A DNA stretch of 13,939 nucleotides from an uncultured Clostridia bacterium (GCA_947624755.1 CANQLQ010000021.1:1-13939), one strand, 5' to 3'. Counted from the first letter of the stretch, positions 1 through 7,745 are shown. Program-made: numbers and translations. Notes: a model not told the origin generated them from the letters alone.

Positions 1-40
1 AAAACGACAGTGCAATTGAATAATATAATCTATGTTTCAT
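1..40 (-). CDS. 5' end of an unidentified gene, cut by the window edge
   Basis: An ATG at position 40 (minus strand) opens a frame that stays open to the window edge. It gives 13 residues, MKHRLYYSIALSF. An AAAGGTGG ribosome binding site lies 7 nt upstream. A basic start followed by hydrophobic residues would fit the beginning of a signal peptide or membrane segment, but 13 residues cannot establish this. A strong promoter at 306-334 points at it across a ~260-nt leader. The product is unknown. Confidence 0.5.
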   Translation of the reverse strand, partial: MKHRLYYSIALSF

Positions 41-299
41 AATTATGCCACCTTTTTATGATTTTTAAATTTCATATAAATATCCATGCTTTAAGTGTAT
101 ATTCTTATCCCACCGGATAATTTTAAACAATCACAATATAGTCTTGTAATTTGTTTTCCGGTTCTTGCGCAGACTGATAATAGTTAGCAATATCAGTATT
201 TTTTTATTCTTTCAAAACTGAACATATCATATTTATAGTTTTTTTATCTGTTCGTATATATAAACCCTTTAAAACGGCTTTTTACTACATTTTTCCGAT
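41..299 (-). other. Structured ~260-nt leader with no gene
   Basis: No convincing coding frame is present between the promoter at 306-334 and the ATG at 40. Two RNA structures can be drawn on the minus strand. One is a 7-bp hairpin at 173-197 (ACTGATA/TATCAGT). The other is a longer element at 112-162, closed by ACCGGA/TCCGGT. Inside it is a 6-bp stem AAACAA/TTGTTT and then TTACAA/TTGTGA, with one G-U pair on this strand. I could not match it to a known riboswitch. A long untranslated leader suggests post-transcriptional control, but this is inference. Confidence 0.4.
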
Positions 300-305
300 A
301 AATTA

Positions 306-334
306 ATTTTAATGCATAGATTCTGTTTTGTCAA
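306..334 (-). promoter_or_regulatory. Sigma-A promoter for the gene at the left edge
   Basis: On the minus strand a perfect -35 TTGACA (329-334) is followed after exactly 17 nt by TAAAAT (306-311). Transcription would start near 299 and run leftward out of the window. It lies downstream of the nucleoside transporter operon, so it marks a new transcription unit. Confidence 0.7.
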
Positions 335-517
335 TATAATATGTAAAATTTTGGCAATATTTGCAAAAAATATATTTTGGTTAAAATTTGAAACGCATAT
401 AACAATAAAAAAGAACCAACCTTTACAACAGGCTTTATCCTGAAGCACAGACCGCATTTTCCCGTTTCATTGCATCTAAAAAAAGAAGCAAACTTACCAC
501 AGGGGAGACAAAGCACA

Positions 518-552
518 GCGGACACCGGCACAACTTGTATGCCGATGTCCGC
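518..552 (-). terminator. Strong hairpin at the 3' end of the nucleoside transporter operon
   Basis: Arms 518-530 and 540-552 pair over 13 bp around a 9-nt loop. The one position that mismatches on the plus strand (C/A) becomes a G-U wobble in minus-strand RNA, which supports the minus orientation. It begins 15 nt after the last gene's stop. The T-tract behind it is poor, so it may be a 3' stabiliser or a weak terminator. Confidence 0.6.
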
Positions 553-566
553 CGAAATATATAAAA

Positions 567-1547
567 CTATCTTTCTTCTCTGAAATATGCCAAGCCCAAG
601 CTTTCGGGCGGGAGATTTTCTCTTTTCTTTCTTACGCTTGTCAGTATAAGGACAATAATTGTAACAACGTAAGGCAGCATCTTGAATATTTCCTGAGATG
701 ACCTGTGAAGCCCTCCGATGAACATATAAACAATATAAAGTCCGCCGAAAATTATCGAACCGAGGATTCCAAGATCGGGTTTCCACAAAGCGAAAATTAC
801 AAGAGCGATTGCAAGCCAGCCTCTGTCGCCAAAGCCCGCATTCGACCATGTGCCGCCGATATACTCCATAACATAGTAAAGACCGCCGAGTCCTGCAATT
901 GCACCGCCGACACAGGTTGCAACATACTTGTATTTTTCAACATTGATACCTGCGGCGTCTGCCGTTGCGGGATTTTCACCGACCGCTTTAAGAGAAAGTC
1001 CTACTCTTGTCCTTTTGAGTACATATGCGGCGATAAGAGAAATTATTATTGCTGTATAAGTCAGAACACCGTATGAAAGAAACGCTTTTCCGAACAGTCC
1101 AAACTTGTCCGCAAACGGAAGATAAGCCTTAAATGCCGCACCGGTTGCATTGAGAGAAACGGTTGTGCCTGTGCCGAGAATTTTTGAAAGCGAGCTTCCT
1201 ATAAAGCTTCCTACGCCCATACCGAAGGTTGTAAGAACAAGACCGGTCACGTTCTGATTTGCTCTTAGCGTAATTGTAAGAAAGCTGTAAATAAGCGAAG
1301 CGAGAACCGAACCGATAATGCAGGCAATGACCGGAATGACAACACACATAAAAGAGTTGCTGACGTTTCCGTAGGTTTCCCAAAAATAACCGCCCAATAT
1401 GCCTGAAATTCCGCCGATATACATAATGCCCGGAATACCGAGGTTCAAGTTGCCGGATTTTTCGGTGATCATTTCACCGACAGAACCGTAAAGAAGAGGC
1501 ATACCCGTAAGAACAGCCTGAACAAAAAAGCTGACTAACTTTGTCAT
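567..1547 (-). CDS. nupQ: Nucleoside ABC transporter permease (NupQ/YufQ type)
   Basis: This 326-residue, highly hydrophobic protein has about eight to nine membrane segments. It belongs to the BPD_transp_2 permease family, to which RbsC and the nucleoside permeases NupP and NupQ belong. It would form one half of the membrane channel for nucleoside uptake. The conserved cytoplasmic stretch around 'GLSLKAVGENPATADAAGINV' in the middle is the family's ATPase-coupling region, and the EN..AA.AAGI pattern is typical. Its ATG overlaps the stop of the preceding permease gene by 1 nt (TAATG), so the two are translationally coupled; a G-rich ribosome binding site lies in the end of that gene. It is the last gene of the operon. 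The symbol is by analogy with B. subtilis nupNOPQ gene order; the exact substrate is not shown by sequence. Confidence 0.93.
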   Translation of the reverse strand: MTKLVSFFVQAVLTGMPLLYGSVGEMITEKSGNLNLGIPGIMYIGGISGILGGYFWETYGNVSNSFMCVVIPVIACIIGSVLASLIYSFLTITLRANQNVTGLVLTTFGMGVGSFIGSSLSKILGTGTTVSLNATGAAFKAYLPFADKFGLFGKAFLSYGVLTYTAIIISLIAAYVLKRTRVGLSLKAVGENPATADAAGINVEKYKYVATCVGGAIAGLGGLYYVMEYIGGTWSNAGFGDRGWLAIALVIFALWKPDLGILGSIIFGGLYIVYMFIGGLHRSSQEIFKMLPYVVTIIVLILTSVRKKRENLPPESLGLAYFREER

Positions 1548-2659
1548 TATTTATTTCCCCCCTCTGTATGTCTTGAACGAAAATGAACTTTGTAGTTGAT
1601 GAAAAATTCCGAACCGATGATAAAGAAAAGAATTATACCCGTAAGAATATCCGCCATTTTTACGTTAAGTCCGAAGGCCGTTGCAATTTCACTCGCTCCG
1701 CGTTCAAAGAAAACAACAATGAATGAGGTAAGTATCATAACTAACGGATTGAATTTTGCAAGCCAAGAAACCATAATTGCCGTAAAGCCTCTTCCGCCTG
1801 CGGTTTCAGTCGAGATAGTATGACCCGAACCGGCAACGAGAAGAAGACCTGCTATACCGCAGATTGCACCCGAAAGCGCTACCGTGCGTATGATAACTTT
1901 TTTTACGTTTATGCCGATGTATCTTGCCGTGTTTTCACTTTCACCGACAACCGAAATTTCATAACCGTGCTTTGAATATTTGAGATAAATGTACATAAAT
2001 ACCGTCAAGGCAAAAACAATAAGAATATTAAACAAATACTTCTGTCCGCCGATTGTAGGAAGCCAGCCGCCCTGGGTTGTTCCGTTGATTATGCCAACCG
2101 TGTTTGAACCTTTCTGGCCTTCCCAAAATGTTATCAAAAAAGCAACGAACTGGGTTGCGACATAGTTCATCATAAGAGTAAACAGCGTTTCATTCGTATT
2201 GAAATATGCCTTGAAAATCGCAGGAATAACTGCCCATACAGCGGAGCAGATCATACTTACAATTGCCATTAAAGGAATAAGTATCCATGGGTTTAAAGAG
2301 TTACCCAGGTGTATCATAAGAAAAGTTGTTGCCGCAGCGCCCATAAGAACCTGACCTTCGGCGCCGATGTTCCAAAATCGCATCTTATAAGCCGGAGTAA
2401 GAGCAAGCGCAACGCAAAGCATCATAGCAAGGTTTTGAAGCATTGACCAAATTTTTCTTTTTGTACCGAAGTTGCCGCGAATCATAACCTTGTAAAACTC
2501 AAAGGGATTAATACGAGTAAGAATTACAATAAAACCTGCGCAGACAACAAGCGCAATAACAACGGCGGCAATTCGGACAAGCCACGCTTTCCACATCGGC
2601 ATACCGACGTTTTTTGTAATTCTTATGAGCGGTTCGTGATGAGTGTCAGGTTTACTCAT
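1547..2659 (-). CDS. nupP: Nucleoside ABC transporter permease (NupP/YufP type)
   Basis: This 370-residue polytopic membrane protein is the second BPD_transp_2 family permease of the importer and is expected to pair with the downstream permease. It has a hydrophilic N-terminus of about 25 residues, a first membrane segment near residues 27-47 and several more after it. The coupling region 'YEISVVGESENTARYIGINV' matches the xxVGExxxAARYxGI pattern of NupP-like proteins. Its ATG lies inside the end of the ATPase gene (8-nt overlap, ATGAGTAA), with a GGAGG ribosome binding site 8 nt upstream, which indicates tight coupling with the ATPase. The length is normal for the family. Confidence 0.93.
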   Translation of the reverse strand: MSKPDTHHEPLIRITKNVGMPMWKAWLVRIAAVVIALVVCAGFIVILTRINPFEFYKVMIRGNFGTKRKIWSMLQNLAMMLCVALALTPAYKMRFWNIGAEGQVLMGAAATTFLMIHLGNSLNPWILIPLMAIVSMICSAVWAVIPAIFKAYFNTNETLFTLMMNYVATQFVAFLITFWEGQKGSNTVGIINGTTQGGWLPTIGGQKYLFNILIVFALTVFMYIYLKYSKHGYEISVVGESENTARYIGINVKKVIIRTVALSGAICGIAGLLLVAGSGHTISTETAGGRGFTAIMVSWLAKFNPLVMILTSFIVVFFERGASEIATAFGLNVKMADILTGIILFFIIGSEFFINYKVHFRSRHTEGGNK

Positions 2660-4190
2660 TGTTCTTTCCTCCTGTTCCTGTCATCATAAGACCGATTTCT
2701 TCTTTTTTGGCCGTTCTCGCGTCAACTATACCCGAAAGTTTTCCGGCGCACATAACAATAATACGGTCACAAAGTTCTATGAGAACGTCAAGATCCTCAC
2801 CGACAAAAATTACGGACGCGCCGTTTTCTTTTTGTTTGTTGAGAAGATTGTAAATCAAATAAGAAGAGTTGATATCAAGACCTCTTACCGGATAAGCAAC
2901 CATAAGAACCTTTGGCGCAGAGGAAATTTCTCTTCCGACAAGTACCTTTTGTACGTTACCGCCCGAAAGCCTTCTGACCGGAGTTTCGGTTGACGGAGTG
3001 ACAACTTCAAGGTCATTGATTATTTTTTCGGCAAGGGTTTTCGGTTCTTTTCTTTGAAGGAAAAGCGACTTACCCCTGCTGTAGCTTCTTAGCATAATGT
3101 TATCCGTAATGTTCATATTTGCAACAAGACCCATACCGAGCCTGTCCTCGGGAACAAAAGAAAGACGGATACCGAGATTCCTGATTTGAAGCGGAGTTTT
3201 GTTTCTAAGGTTTTCTTCCTTGCCTGTTTTCAGATTTTTATAAATAATTTTTCCTTCTTCAAGCTTTTGAAGTCCTGCAATTGCTTCGAGCAGTTCTTTC
3301 TGACCGCTGCCGGCAATACCCGCAATGCCAAGAATTTCTCCTGCCTTTGCGGTAAACGAGAAATTGTCAACTACCTTTACGCCTTCACGGTTGACGCAGC
3401 TTAGATTTTCAACGAAAAGCACATCTTCGGTACCTTTGGCTTCGCTTCTTTCTATATTGAGAGAAATTTTTTTGCCGACCATCATTGCAGTAAGAGCGGT
3501 CATGTCGGTTTCATCTGTGTTGACCGTTCCGACATATTCGCCTTTTCTGAGAATTGAAACTCTGTCGGAAATTTCCATAACCTCGTTTAGCTTATGAGTA
3601 ATTATTATAATTGCCTTTCCGTCCTCTTTCATCAAGCGCATAACATGGAAAAGCTTTTGTGTTTCCTGAGGGGTAAGAACGGCTGTCGGTTCGTCTAAGA
3701 TAAGAATATCAGCTCCTCTGTAAAGAACCTTTACAATTTCAACGGTCTGTTTTTCGGAAACGCTCATTTCATATATTTTTTTATTTAGGTCAATTATAAA
3801 ACCGTATTTGTCACAAATTTCCTGAATTTTGACAATTTCCTTTTTCAGGTCATATTTACCCTTTTTCTTTATTCCCAAAACAATATTTTCTGCGGCAGAA
3901 AAAACCGAAATCAACTTAAAATGCTGATGAATCATTCCGATTTTGTAATCAAAAGCATCTTTTGGTGAACGGATAGTAACTTCTTTTCCGTCGATGAAAA
4001 TTTTGCCCGCATCGGGAAAGTAAATTCCCGATATCATATTCATAAGAGTGGTTTTTCCGCTTCCGTTTTCACCGAGAATTGAAAGAATCTCACCTTTATA
4101 AACAGTAAGGTCGATATTTTTATTGGCATATTTTTCTCCAAATTTTTTGGAAATGCCCTTAAGTTCAATTGCTGATACTTTTTTATCCAT
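2652..4190 (-). CDS. nupO: Nucleoside ABC transporter ATPase, duplicated domain (NupO/YufO type)
   Basis: This 512-residue protein has two fused nucleotide-binding domains, as in RbsA and NupO, and powers the importer from the cytoplasmic face. The first domain has Walker A GENGSGKTT (residues 40-48), Q-loop Q89, Walker B with DEPTA (166-170) and H-loop ITH near 199. The second has the degenerate P-loop GIAGSGQKE (291-299, Gln in place of Lys), signature LSGGNVQ (408-414) and VAYPVRGLDI (431-440), where Tyr stands at the catalytic Glu position. A degenerate second site is usual in this family. Less usual is the first signature, MSVSEKQ (142-148), with Ser where the family normally has Gly. 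The ATG has AGAGGG 7 nt upstream. It follows the lipoprotein gene after a 184-nt gap and overlaps the next permease. Confidence 0.93.
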   Translation of the reverse strand: MDKKVSAIELKGISKKFGEKYANKNIDLTVYKGEILSILGENGSGKTTLMNMISGIYFPDAGKIFIDGKEVTIRSPKDAFDYKIGMIHQHFKLISVFSAAENIVLGIKKKGKYDLKKEIVKIQEICDKYGFIIDLNKKIYEMSVSEKQTVEIVKVLYRGADILILDEPTAVLTPQETQKLFHVMRLMKEDGKAIIIITHKLNEVMEISDRVSILRKGEYVGTVNTDETDMTALTAMMVGKKISLNIERSEAKGTEDVLFVENLSCVNREGVKVVDNFSFTAKAGEILGIAGIAGSGQKELLEAIAGLQKLEEGKIIYKNLKTGKEENLRNKTPLQIRNLGIRLSFVPEDRLGMGLVANMNITDNIMLRSYSRGKSLFLQRKEPKTLAEKIINDLEVVTPSTETPVRRLSGGNVQKVLVGREISSAPKVLMVAYPVRGLDINSSYLIYNLLNKQKENGASVIFVGEDLDVLIELCDRIIVMCAGKLSGIVDARTAKKEEIGLMMTGTGGKNNE

Positions 4191-4207
4191 TAGCCTTCCC
4201 TCTTTGT

Positions 4208-4324
4208 TTCATCATTTAAGGCAAACCACAAAGGTTATGATCTGCTTTAAGTGATGAAAAATTATATTTAAGGAACCTCTTGTGTACAAACAGTTTTTCA
4301 AGATTTCCGTCAGTGTTCCTTAAA
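4208..4324. repeat. Intergenic inverted-repeat block between lipoprotein and ATPase genes
   Basis: Two dyads sit side by side. Arms 4208-4222 and 4244-4258 match as inverted repeats at 13 of 15 positions. Arms 4267-4276 and 4315-4324 (TTTAAGGAAC/GTTCCTTAAA) match perfectly over 10 bp, 38 nt apart. Two short motifs recur elsewhere in the window: CATCATTTAA (also near 10926 and 12526) and TTAAGGAA-N-CTCT (ends of the family A repeats at 10852 and 12554, reversed). It therefore looks like a diverged member of an interspersed repeat family. No gene is seen in this gap. Confidence 0.45.
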
Positions 4325-4331
4325 TTCAAGA

Positions 4332-4360
4332 AGGTGGGACACCTTTTAAGCGCCCCACCT
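4332..4360 (-). terminator. Stem-loop after the lipoprotein gene, probable partial terminator or RNA stabiliser
   Basis: In minus-strand RNA the arms 4350-4360 and 4332-4342 pair over 11 bp (AGGTGGGGCGC with GTGTCCCACCT, two G-U pairs) around a 7-nt loop. It starts 15 nt after the lipoprotein stop codon. There is no clear T-tract, so I infer a barrier to 3' exonucleases or a leaky terminator that keeps lipoprotein mRNA more abundant than the ATPase and permease part. Confidence 0.6.
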
Positions 4361-4374
4361 GAAATTAAATTGGA

Positions 4375-5616
4375 TTATGCATTTTCAACTGCTGTTATGC
4401 CGTCGATTATGATACCAAAGTAAGGTGCGGAAATGATTGATGATTCATTGAAGAATGTAACACCGTTTTCGGTTGCAATACATTCCTGACCTTCAAGTCC
4501 GTATGCTTCTGTGTAAGTTTCGAGATGTTTGCCGTCAACTGTGAATTTTGAGCAGTCGAATACTTTAAGAGTACCTGCTTTAAATTCTTCAATAGCCTTG
4601 TCAATAGCTTCCTGTGTGCCTTCGGCAGCTACATCTTTGTTGAGTTCTGTAAGTTCAACAGAGCCTGTTGCAATTGTACCGCACCAGTCTGTGTCAACCT
4701 TTTCACCTGTTGCAGCAGCTTTGATTATCATTTCCATGTAAGGAGCCCAGTTGATTTTTGAAGAAATGATAGCTGTTGTAGGACCGAGATCTATTGTGTT
4801 TACGTTGTAAGCAACGTTAGGAACTTTTCTTTCTTCGCAAGCTCTCGGAGCGCCCGGAGAGTCGGCGTGCTGGCTGATAAGGATGCAGCCGTCGTCAATG
4901 AGAGCGATAGCCTGTGTTCTTTCAGCGGCTTCGTCAAACCATGAGTTTGTGTACTTAACTTCCATTGTTGCACTTTCGCAAACCGAACGAGCGCCAAGGA
5001 AGAATGAAGTATAACCTGAAATAACTTCAGCGTACGGGAATGCGCCAACGTAACCGATCTTAGCGTCTTCAGCTTTGATTTCGCCCTTTTCGATCATTTC
5101 GTTGATTTTCATACCTGCTGCGATACCGGCAAGATATCTGCCTTCATAAATTGAAGCAAATGCGTTGTGGAAGTTTTCGATACCTGATGTTGAAGCAGAT
5201 GTGCCTGTTGCGTGATAGAAAGCAACTTCCGGGCATTCCTTTGCAGCTTCCATAATAAATTGTTCGTGACCGAAGGAGTCAGCGAAGATTACATTACAGC
5301 CTTCGTCGACAAGTTCAAGAGCTGTGTCTTTGCATTCTTCAGTTTCGGGAATACCTGATCTTACAAGGATCTGTTCGTCCTTAAGACCTAACTTTTCTTT
5401 AACTTCATCAACAGCGTTTTGGAAGTTTTTGTCGTAAGTTGAATCTGTCGGGTCGTGAAGGAAGATGTAACCGACTTTTACTGATGAGTAATCAATGTCT
5501 GTTGCTTCCTGAGATGTGTTTTCATCGGAAGTAGTTGTTTCTTCCGAGTTGCCGCCGCAAGCTGCGAGTGTGAAAACGAGCATTGCTGCAAGCAGGATTG
5601 CAAGAAATTTTTTCAT
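4375..5616 (-). CDS. nupN: BMP-family nucleoside-binding lipoprotein (NupN/BmpA type)
   Basis: This 413-residue precursor is the extracellular substrate-binding protein of the importer. It starts with a lipoprotein signal peptide (MKKFLAILLAAMLVFTL) and lipobox LAAC, with lipidation expected at Cys20. A Ser/Thr/Glu-rich linker follows, then a BMP/Med (PnrA-like) periplasmic-binding fold; visible family features include VGYIFLHDPTDSTYDKNF and IGYVGAFPYAEVISGYTSF. Start choice: an upstream in-frame ATG at 5634 overlaps the GGAGGT ribosome binding site itself, so the ATG at 5616, 10 nt after that site, is used. BMP proteins of this type bind nucleosides; the neighbouring xpt supports purine nucleosides, though other ligands are not excluded. 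It is the first gene of the four-gene operon. Confidence 0.92.
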   Translation of the reverse strand: MKKFLAILLAAMLVFTLAACGGNSEETTTSDENTSQEATDIDYSSVKVGYIFLHDPTDSTYDKNFQNAVDEVKEKLGLKDEQILVRSGIPETEECKDTALELVDEGCNVIFADSFGHEQFIMEAAKECPEVAFYHATGTSASTSGIENFHNAFASIYEGRYLAGIAAGMKINEMIEKGEIKAEDAKIGYVGAFPYAEVISGYTSFFLGARSVCESATMEVKYTNSWFDEAAERTQAIALIDDGCILISQHADSPGAPRACEERKVPNVAYNVNTIDLGPTTAIISSKINWAPYMEMIIKAAATGEKVDTDWCGTIATGSVELTELNKDVAAEGTQEAIDKAIEEFKAGTLKVFDCSKFTVDGKHLETYTEAYGLEGQECIATENGVTFFNESSIISAPYFGIIIDGITAVENA

Positions 5617-5645
5617 GCTTGGTGTGACCTCCATAAAATAAAATA

Positions 5646-5712
5646 TTAAATCAGCTGAAAATCAGCTAAATTCCTGATTTAAGATTCAGACTGTCAAAAA
5701 CCCATTATTATA
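5646..5712 (-). promoter_or_regulatory. Control region of the nucleoside transporter operon: candidate -10 and inverted repeat
   Basis: The 142-nt gap between xpt and the lipoprotein gene holds a TATAAT (5707-5712, minus strand) without a good -35, so the promoter call is weak. It also holds a TTGACA at 5690-5695 that lacks a well-placed -10. Downstream, within the putative leader, is a perfect 9-bp inverted repeat TTAAATCAG/CTGATTTAA (5646-5654 and 5674-5682, 19 nt apart) with AATCAGCT repeated inside. It could be an operator or a leader hairpin. Readthrough from xpt is an alternative source of transcripts. No purine riboswitch core was found here. Confidence 0.35.
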
Positions 5713-5758
5713 TTCGGCGTCCGTCTATAAAAAAAGCAAAAGCGCCGTTAATCAGAAC

Positions 5759-6337
5759 TTATCTGAATCTGACTTCGCCGCCTTCCATACTTTCAACGAC
5801 GGCAAGAGATTCAACTCTTATGCCAAGTTCACGAACTCTCTGCGAGCCGGGCTGAAAGCCCTTTTCAATTGCGATTGCACAGCCGCAAACCTCTGCGCCC
5901 GCCTGCTTGCAAAGATCAATAAGCCCGAGAAGCGCATTGCCTTCTGCAAGAAAGTCGTCAACTATTAGAACCTTGTCGTCCTTTGAAAGAAAATCTTTTG
6001 AAACTATAACGTCATAGGTTGTCCCATGGGTGAAGGATTTAACCTGAGTTTTGTAAACCTCGTTGGCTATATTTTTAGTCTTTGTCTTTTTTGCAAAAAG
6101 AACAGGACAATCAAAATACTGCGCCGTTATGCAGGCTATTGCTATACCCGAAGCTTCTATGGTTAGAATTTTGTTAATATCGCATGAGGAAAAAAGTCTT
6201 TTGATTTCTTTGCCTATTTCGTTTAGCAGGGCAACATCCATCTGATGATTGAGAAATGCATCAACTTTTAAAATGTTACCCGGAAAAACCTTTCCGTCTT
6301 TTTCAATTCTTTCTTCAAGAAGCTGCACCGCACTCAC
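5759..6337 (-). CDS. xpt: Xanthine phosphoribosyltransferase
   Basis: The enzyme joins xanthine to PRPP to give XMP in the cytoplasm, salvaging purine bases. The translation matches Xpt throughout: VDAFLNHQMD near residues 25-34, TIEASGIA (59-66), the PRPP-binding loop VLIVDDFLAEGNAL (123-136) and the Xpt-typical IEKGFQPG (157-164). Start choice: the frame is open up to a TTG at 6388 (209 residues, AAGGA 7 nt upstream). However, family members begin just before the LLEERIEKDG stretch. The GTG at 6337 gives 192 residues, close to the 194 of B. subtilis Xpt, and has GAGG 8 nt upstream; a promoter overlapping 6360-6388 would make the longer form impossible. It precedes the nucleoside importer on the same strand, so imported nucleosides or bases can be salvaged. 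Confidence 0.93.
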   Translation of the reverse strand: MSAVQLLEERIEKDGKVFPGNILKVDAFLNHQMDVALLNEIGKEIKRLFSSCDINKILTIEASGIAIACITAQYFDCPVLFAKKTKTKNIANEVYKTQVKSFTHGTTYDVIVSKDFLSKDDKVLIVDDFLAEGNALLGLIDLCKQAGAEVCGCAIAIEKGFQPGSQRVRELGIRVESLAVVESMEGGEVRFR

Positions 6338-6350
6338 CGCCGAATCCTCA

Positions 6351-6370
6351 TTTGATAAAATTTTATCAAA
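6351..6370. promoter_or_regulatory. Perfect 20-bp palindrome at the xpt promoter, candidate operator
   Basis: TTTGATAAAA followed directly by its exact complement TTTTATCAAA. It overlaps the proposed -10 of xpt (6360-6365) and ends 13 nt before the GTG start. A gapless perfect palindrome here fits a repressor dimer site. In RNA it would be a poor hairpin, since it has no loop. The regulator is unknown. Confidence 0.5.
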
Positions 6371-6388
6371 AAATATCATATTTTGCAA
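6360..6388 (-). promoter_or_regulatory. xpt: Candidate xpt promoter
   Basis: Minus strand TTGCAA (6383-6388), a 17-nt spacer and TAAAAT (6360-6365). The -35 matches consensus at 4 of 6 positions and the -10 at 5 of 6. The predicted transcript start near 6353 would leave a ~16-nt leader carrying the GAGG site used by the GTG at 6337. The alternative is a promoter further upstream, with translation from the TTG at 6388. Confidence 0.45.
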
Positions 6389-6443
6389 TAGCTTTTTCCT
6401 TAAAAATCTCTGTTTTGGTTACATATTTTTATATTATTATGCC

Positions 6444-6469
6444 AAAAAACCACCGGATTTCTCCGATGG
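6444..6469 (-). terminator. Intrinsic terminator of the 3D-domain gene
   Basis: In minus-strand RNA an 8-bp stem CCATCGGA/TCCGGTGG (one G-U pair) closes a GAAA tetraloop and is followed directly by six T (6444-6449). It begins 7 nt after the stop at 6476 and separates this gene from xpt. Confidence 0.85.
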
Positions 6470-6475
6470 CCGGCA

Positions 6476-7726
6476 TTATTCAAGAACGTAAATTTCAATA
6501 CTTCTTCTTCCGAACTGAACACATTCGCTATAGGAATGGAAGTACAAATCCGCAATTGCAGTACCTCTTCTTGCAAATCCGCCCGTATCGCTCGCAACAC
6601 AGTAGCCGTAAACATATTTTCCGTCCGATGAAACTATATACATTTTTGTTCCGTAAGGAATTTGCCTTGGATTGACGGCTATTCTTCCGGGCATTGCCTT
6701 CTGTCCTGTTGCGGTAATTCCGCCGCCGTAATAAGCTGTGGCTTTGCCGGTGATAAGTTTTTTGTAATGAAGCGGCCTTCCGTTGTTGTCAAGCTCAATG
6801 GTATACGGAGGAGCTATTTCGGAAATAACCCTTGAAGATTTAACCGGATTGGTATAACGCTTCGTACCGACAAGCACAACCTCGTCAACCGGCTCTTTCA
6901 AAACCTTCGTCACTATGCAAGCTCTGTCCTGCATTTTACCGTCAACATATCTGCAAACGTAATAACCCCAGCGTTCGCCGTTTTTCCCTTCACGCTTAAC
7001 CTTTGTCTGACCTATATAAAGCTCATCGCTTTTCTTTGTTATTGTTTTATATTCGATTTTATCGGTCATTGTCTTATCTTCATACTTGACGCGCTTAATG
7101 ATTATTTTCATACCGTCCTTAAGCTGTTCGGACTGCTTATGGTTAATTATGTCGTCGGAAGAGAGCTTTATGTTTTTGCTTTTAAGAAGCTCCCCGACAG
7201 TTGAATCGGAAACCTTGTAAGTATGCTTTTTTCCGTCAGCTAAAACCGTTACTTTAACTGCCTTCGAGATAATGATAGCCATTTCACTTGTAATTTGGGC
7301 ATTTTCTGAACAGTTTAACACATCGCTTTCGGCAAGCTCGATACCGGCAGCGTCAAGAACATCGGAAACCGTTCCCCCCATTTTGTAAACCACAGGGTCT
7401 GTGTCTTCGGATGCTACAAGAACTTCATATGCCTTTTTGACTGAAATTGTGTTGTCTTCCGATTCGATGTCAAAATTTTCAAGATCAATCGTGTCCGAGC
7501 TTCCAAGCTCAATTCCCGCTTTTTCCACGATAGCATACGGGTCAGAAGAAAAACTTGATACCGTAACGGTCCCGCCGTCATATTCAACACTTGTTGTGTA
7601 TCGGTATGAAGCTGCAATTACGGAAGTTGCCGTTGTGGCAATAACAATAAGCGCTGCGAAAAGGGCTGCAAAAATGTTTCTTTTTTTGAAACTTTTTATT
7701 TTTGGTCGATGAATTATTACAAACAT
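6476..7726 (-). CDS. YabE-like cell-wall protein with DUF348, G5 and 3D domains
   Basis: A 416-residue protein with a basic N-terminus and one hydrophobic segment (about residues 18-39, ending TSVIAAS), so it is exported or membrane-anchored. DUF348-type repeats follow (roughly 40-95, 96-150 and 155-210), then a G5 domain (about 212-287) and a C-terminal 3D domain (about 325-416). The 3D domain has ATAYYGGG, the Asp of ASDTGG (D380) and the Asp of IADLYF (D393). 3D domains share the catalytic fold of MltA-type lytic transglycosylases, and YabE/Rpf/Sps-type proteins are peptidoglycan-cleaving. I infer a role in wall turnover or regrowth. The ATG has AAGGAG 5 nt upstream, a consensus promoter lies at 7846-7874, and a terminator follows. 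It diverges from the lysis cassette. Confidence 0.92.
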   Translation of the reverse strand: MFVIIHRPKIKSFKKRNIFAALFAALIVIATTATSVIAASYRYTTSVEYDGGTVTVSSFSSDPYAIVEKAGIELGSSDTIDLENFDIESEDNTISVKKAYEVLVASEDTDPVVYKMGGTVSDVLDAAGIELAESDVLNCSENAQITSEMAIIISKAVKVTVLADGKKHTYKVSDSTVGELLKSKNIKLSSDDIINHKQSEQLKDGMKIIIKRVKYEDKTMTDKIEYKTITKKSDELYIGQTKVKREGKNGERWGYYVCRYVDGKMQDRACIVTKVLKEPVDEVVLVGTKRYTNPVKSSRVISEIAPPYTIELDNNGRPLHYKKLITGKATAYYGGGITATGQKAMPGRIAVNPRQIPYGTKMYIVSSDGKYVYGYCVASDTGGFARRGTAIADLYFHSYSECVQFGRRSIEIYVLE

Positions 7727-7745
7727 AAAAACTCCTTATCTTACA

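Noticed and set aside
331..849. Long minus-strand open frame
   Set aside because: It overlaps the 3' end of the permease gene in another frame, has a non-protein-like Cys/Arg-rich composition and no ribosome binding site.
5617..6500. Purine riboswitch upstream of xpt or the nucleoside importer
   Set aside because: The conserved core of purine riboswitches (ATATGG ... TCTACC ... CCGTAA) is absent on the minus strand in both upstream regions.
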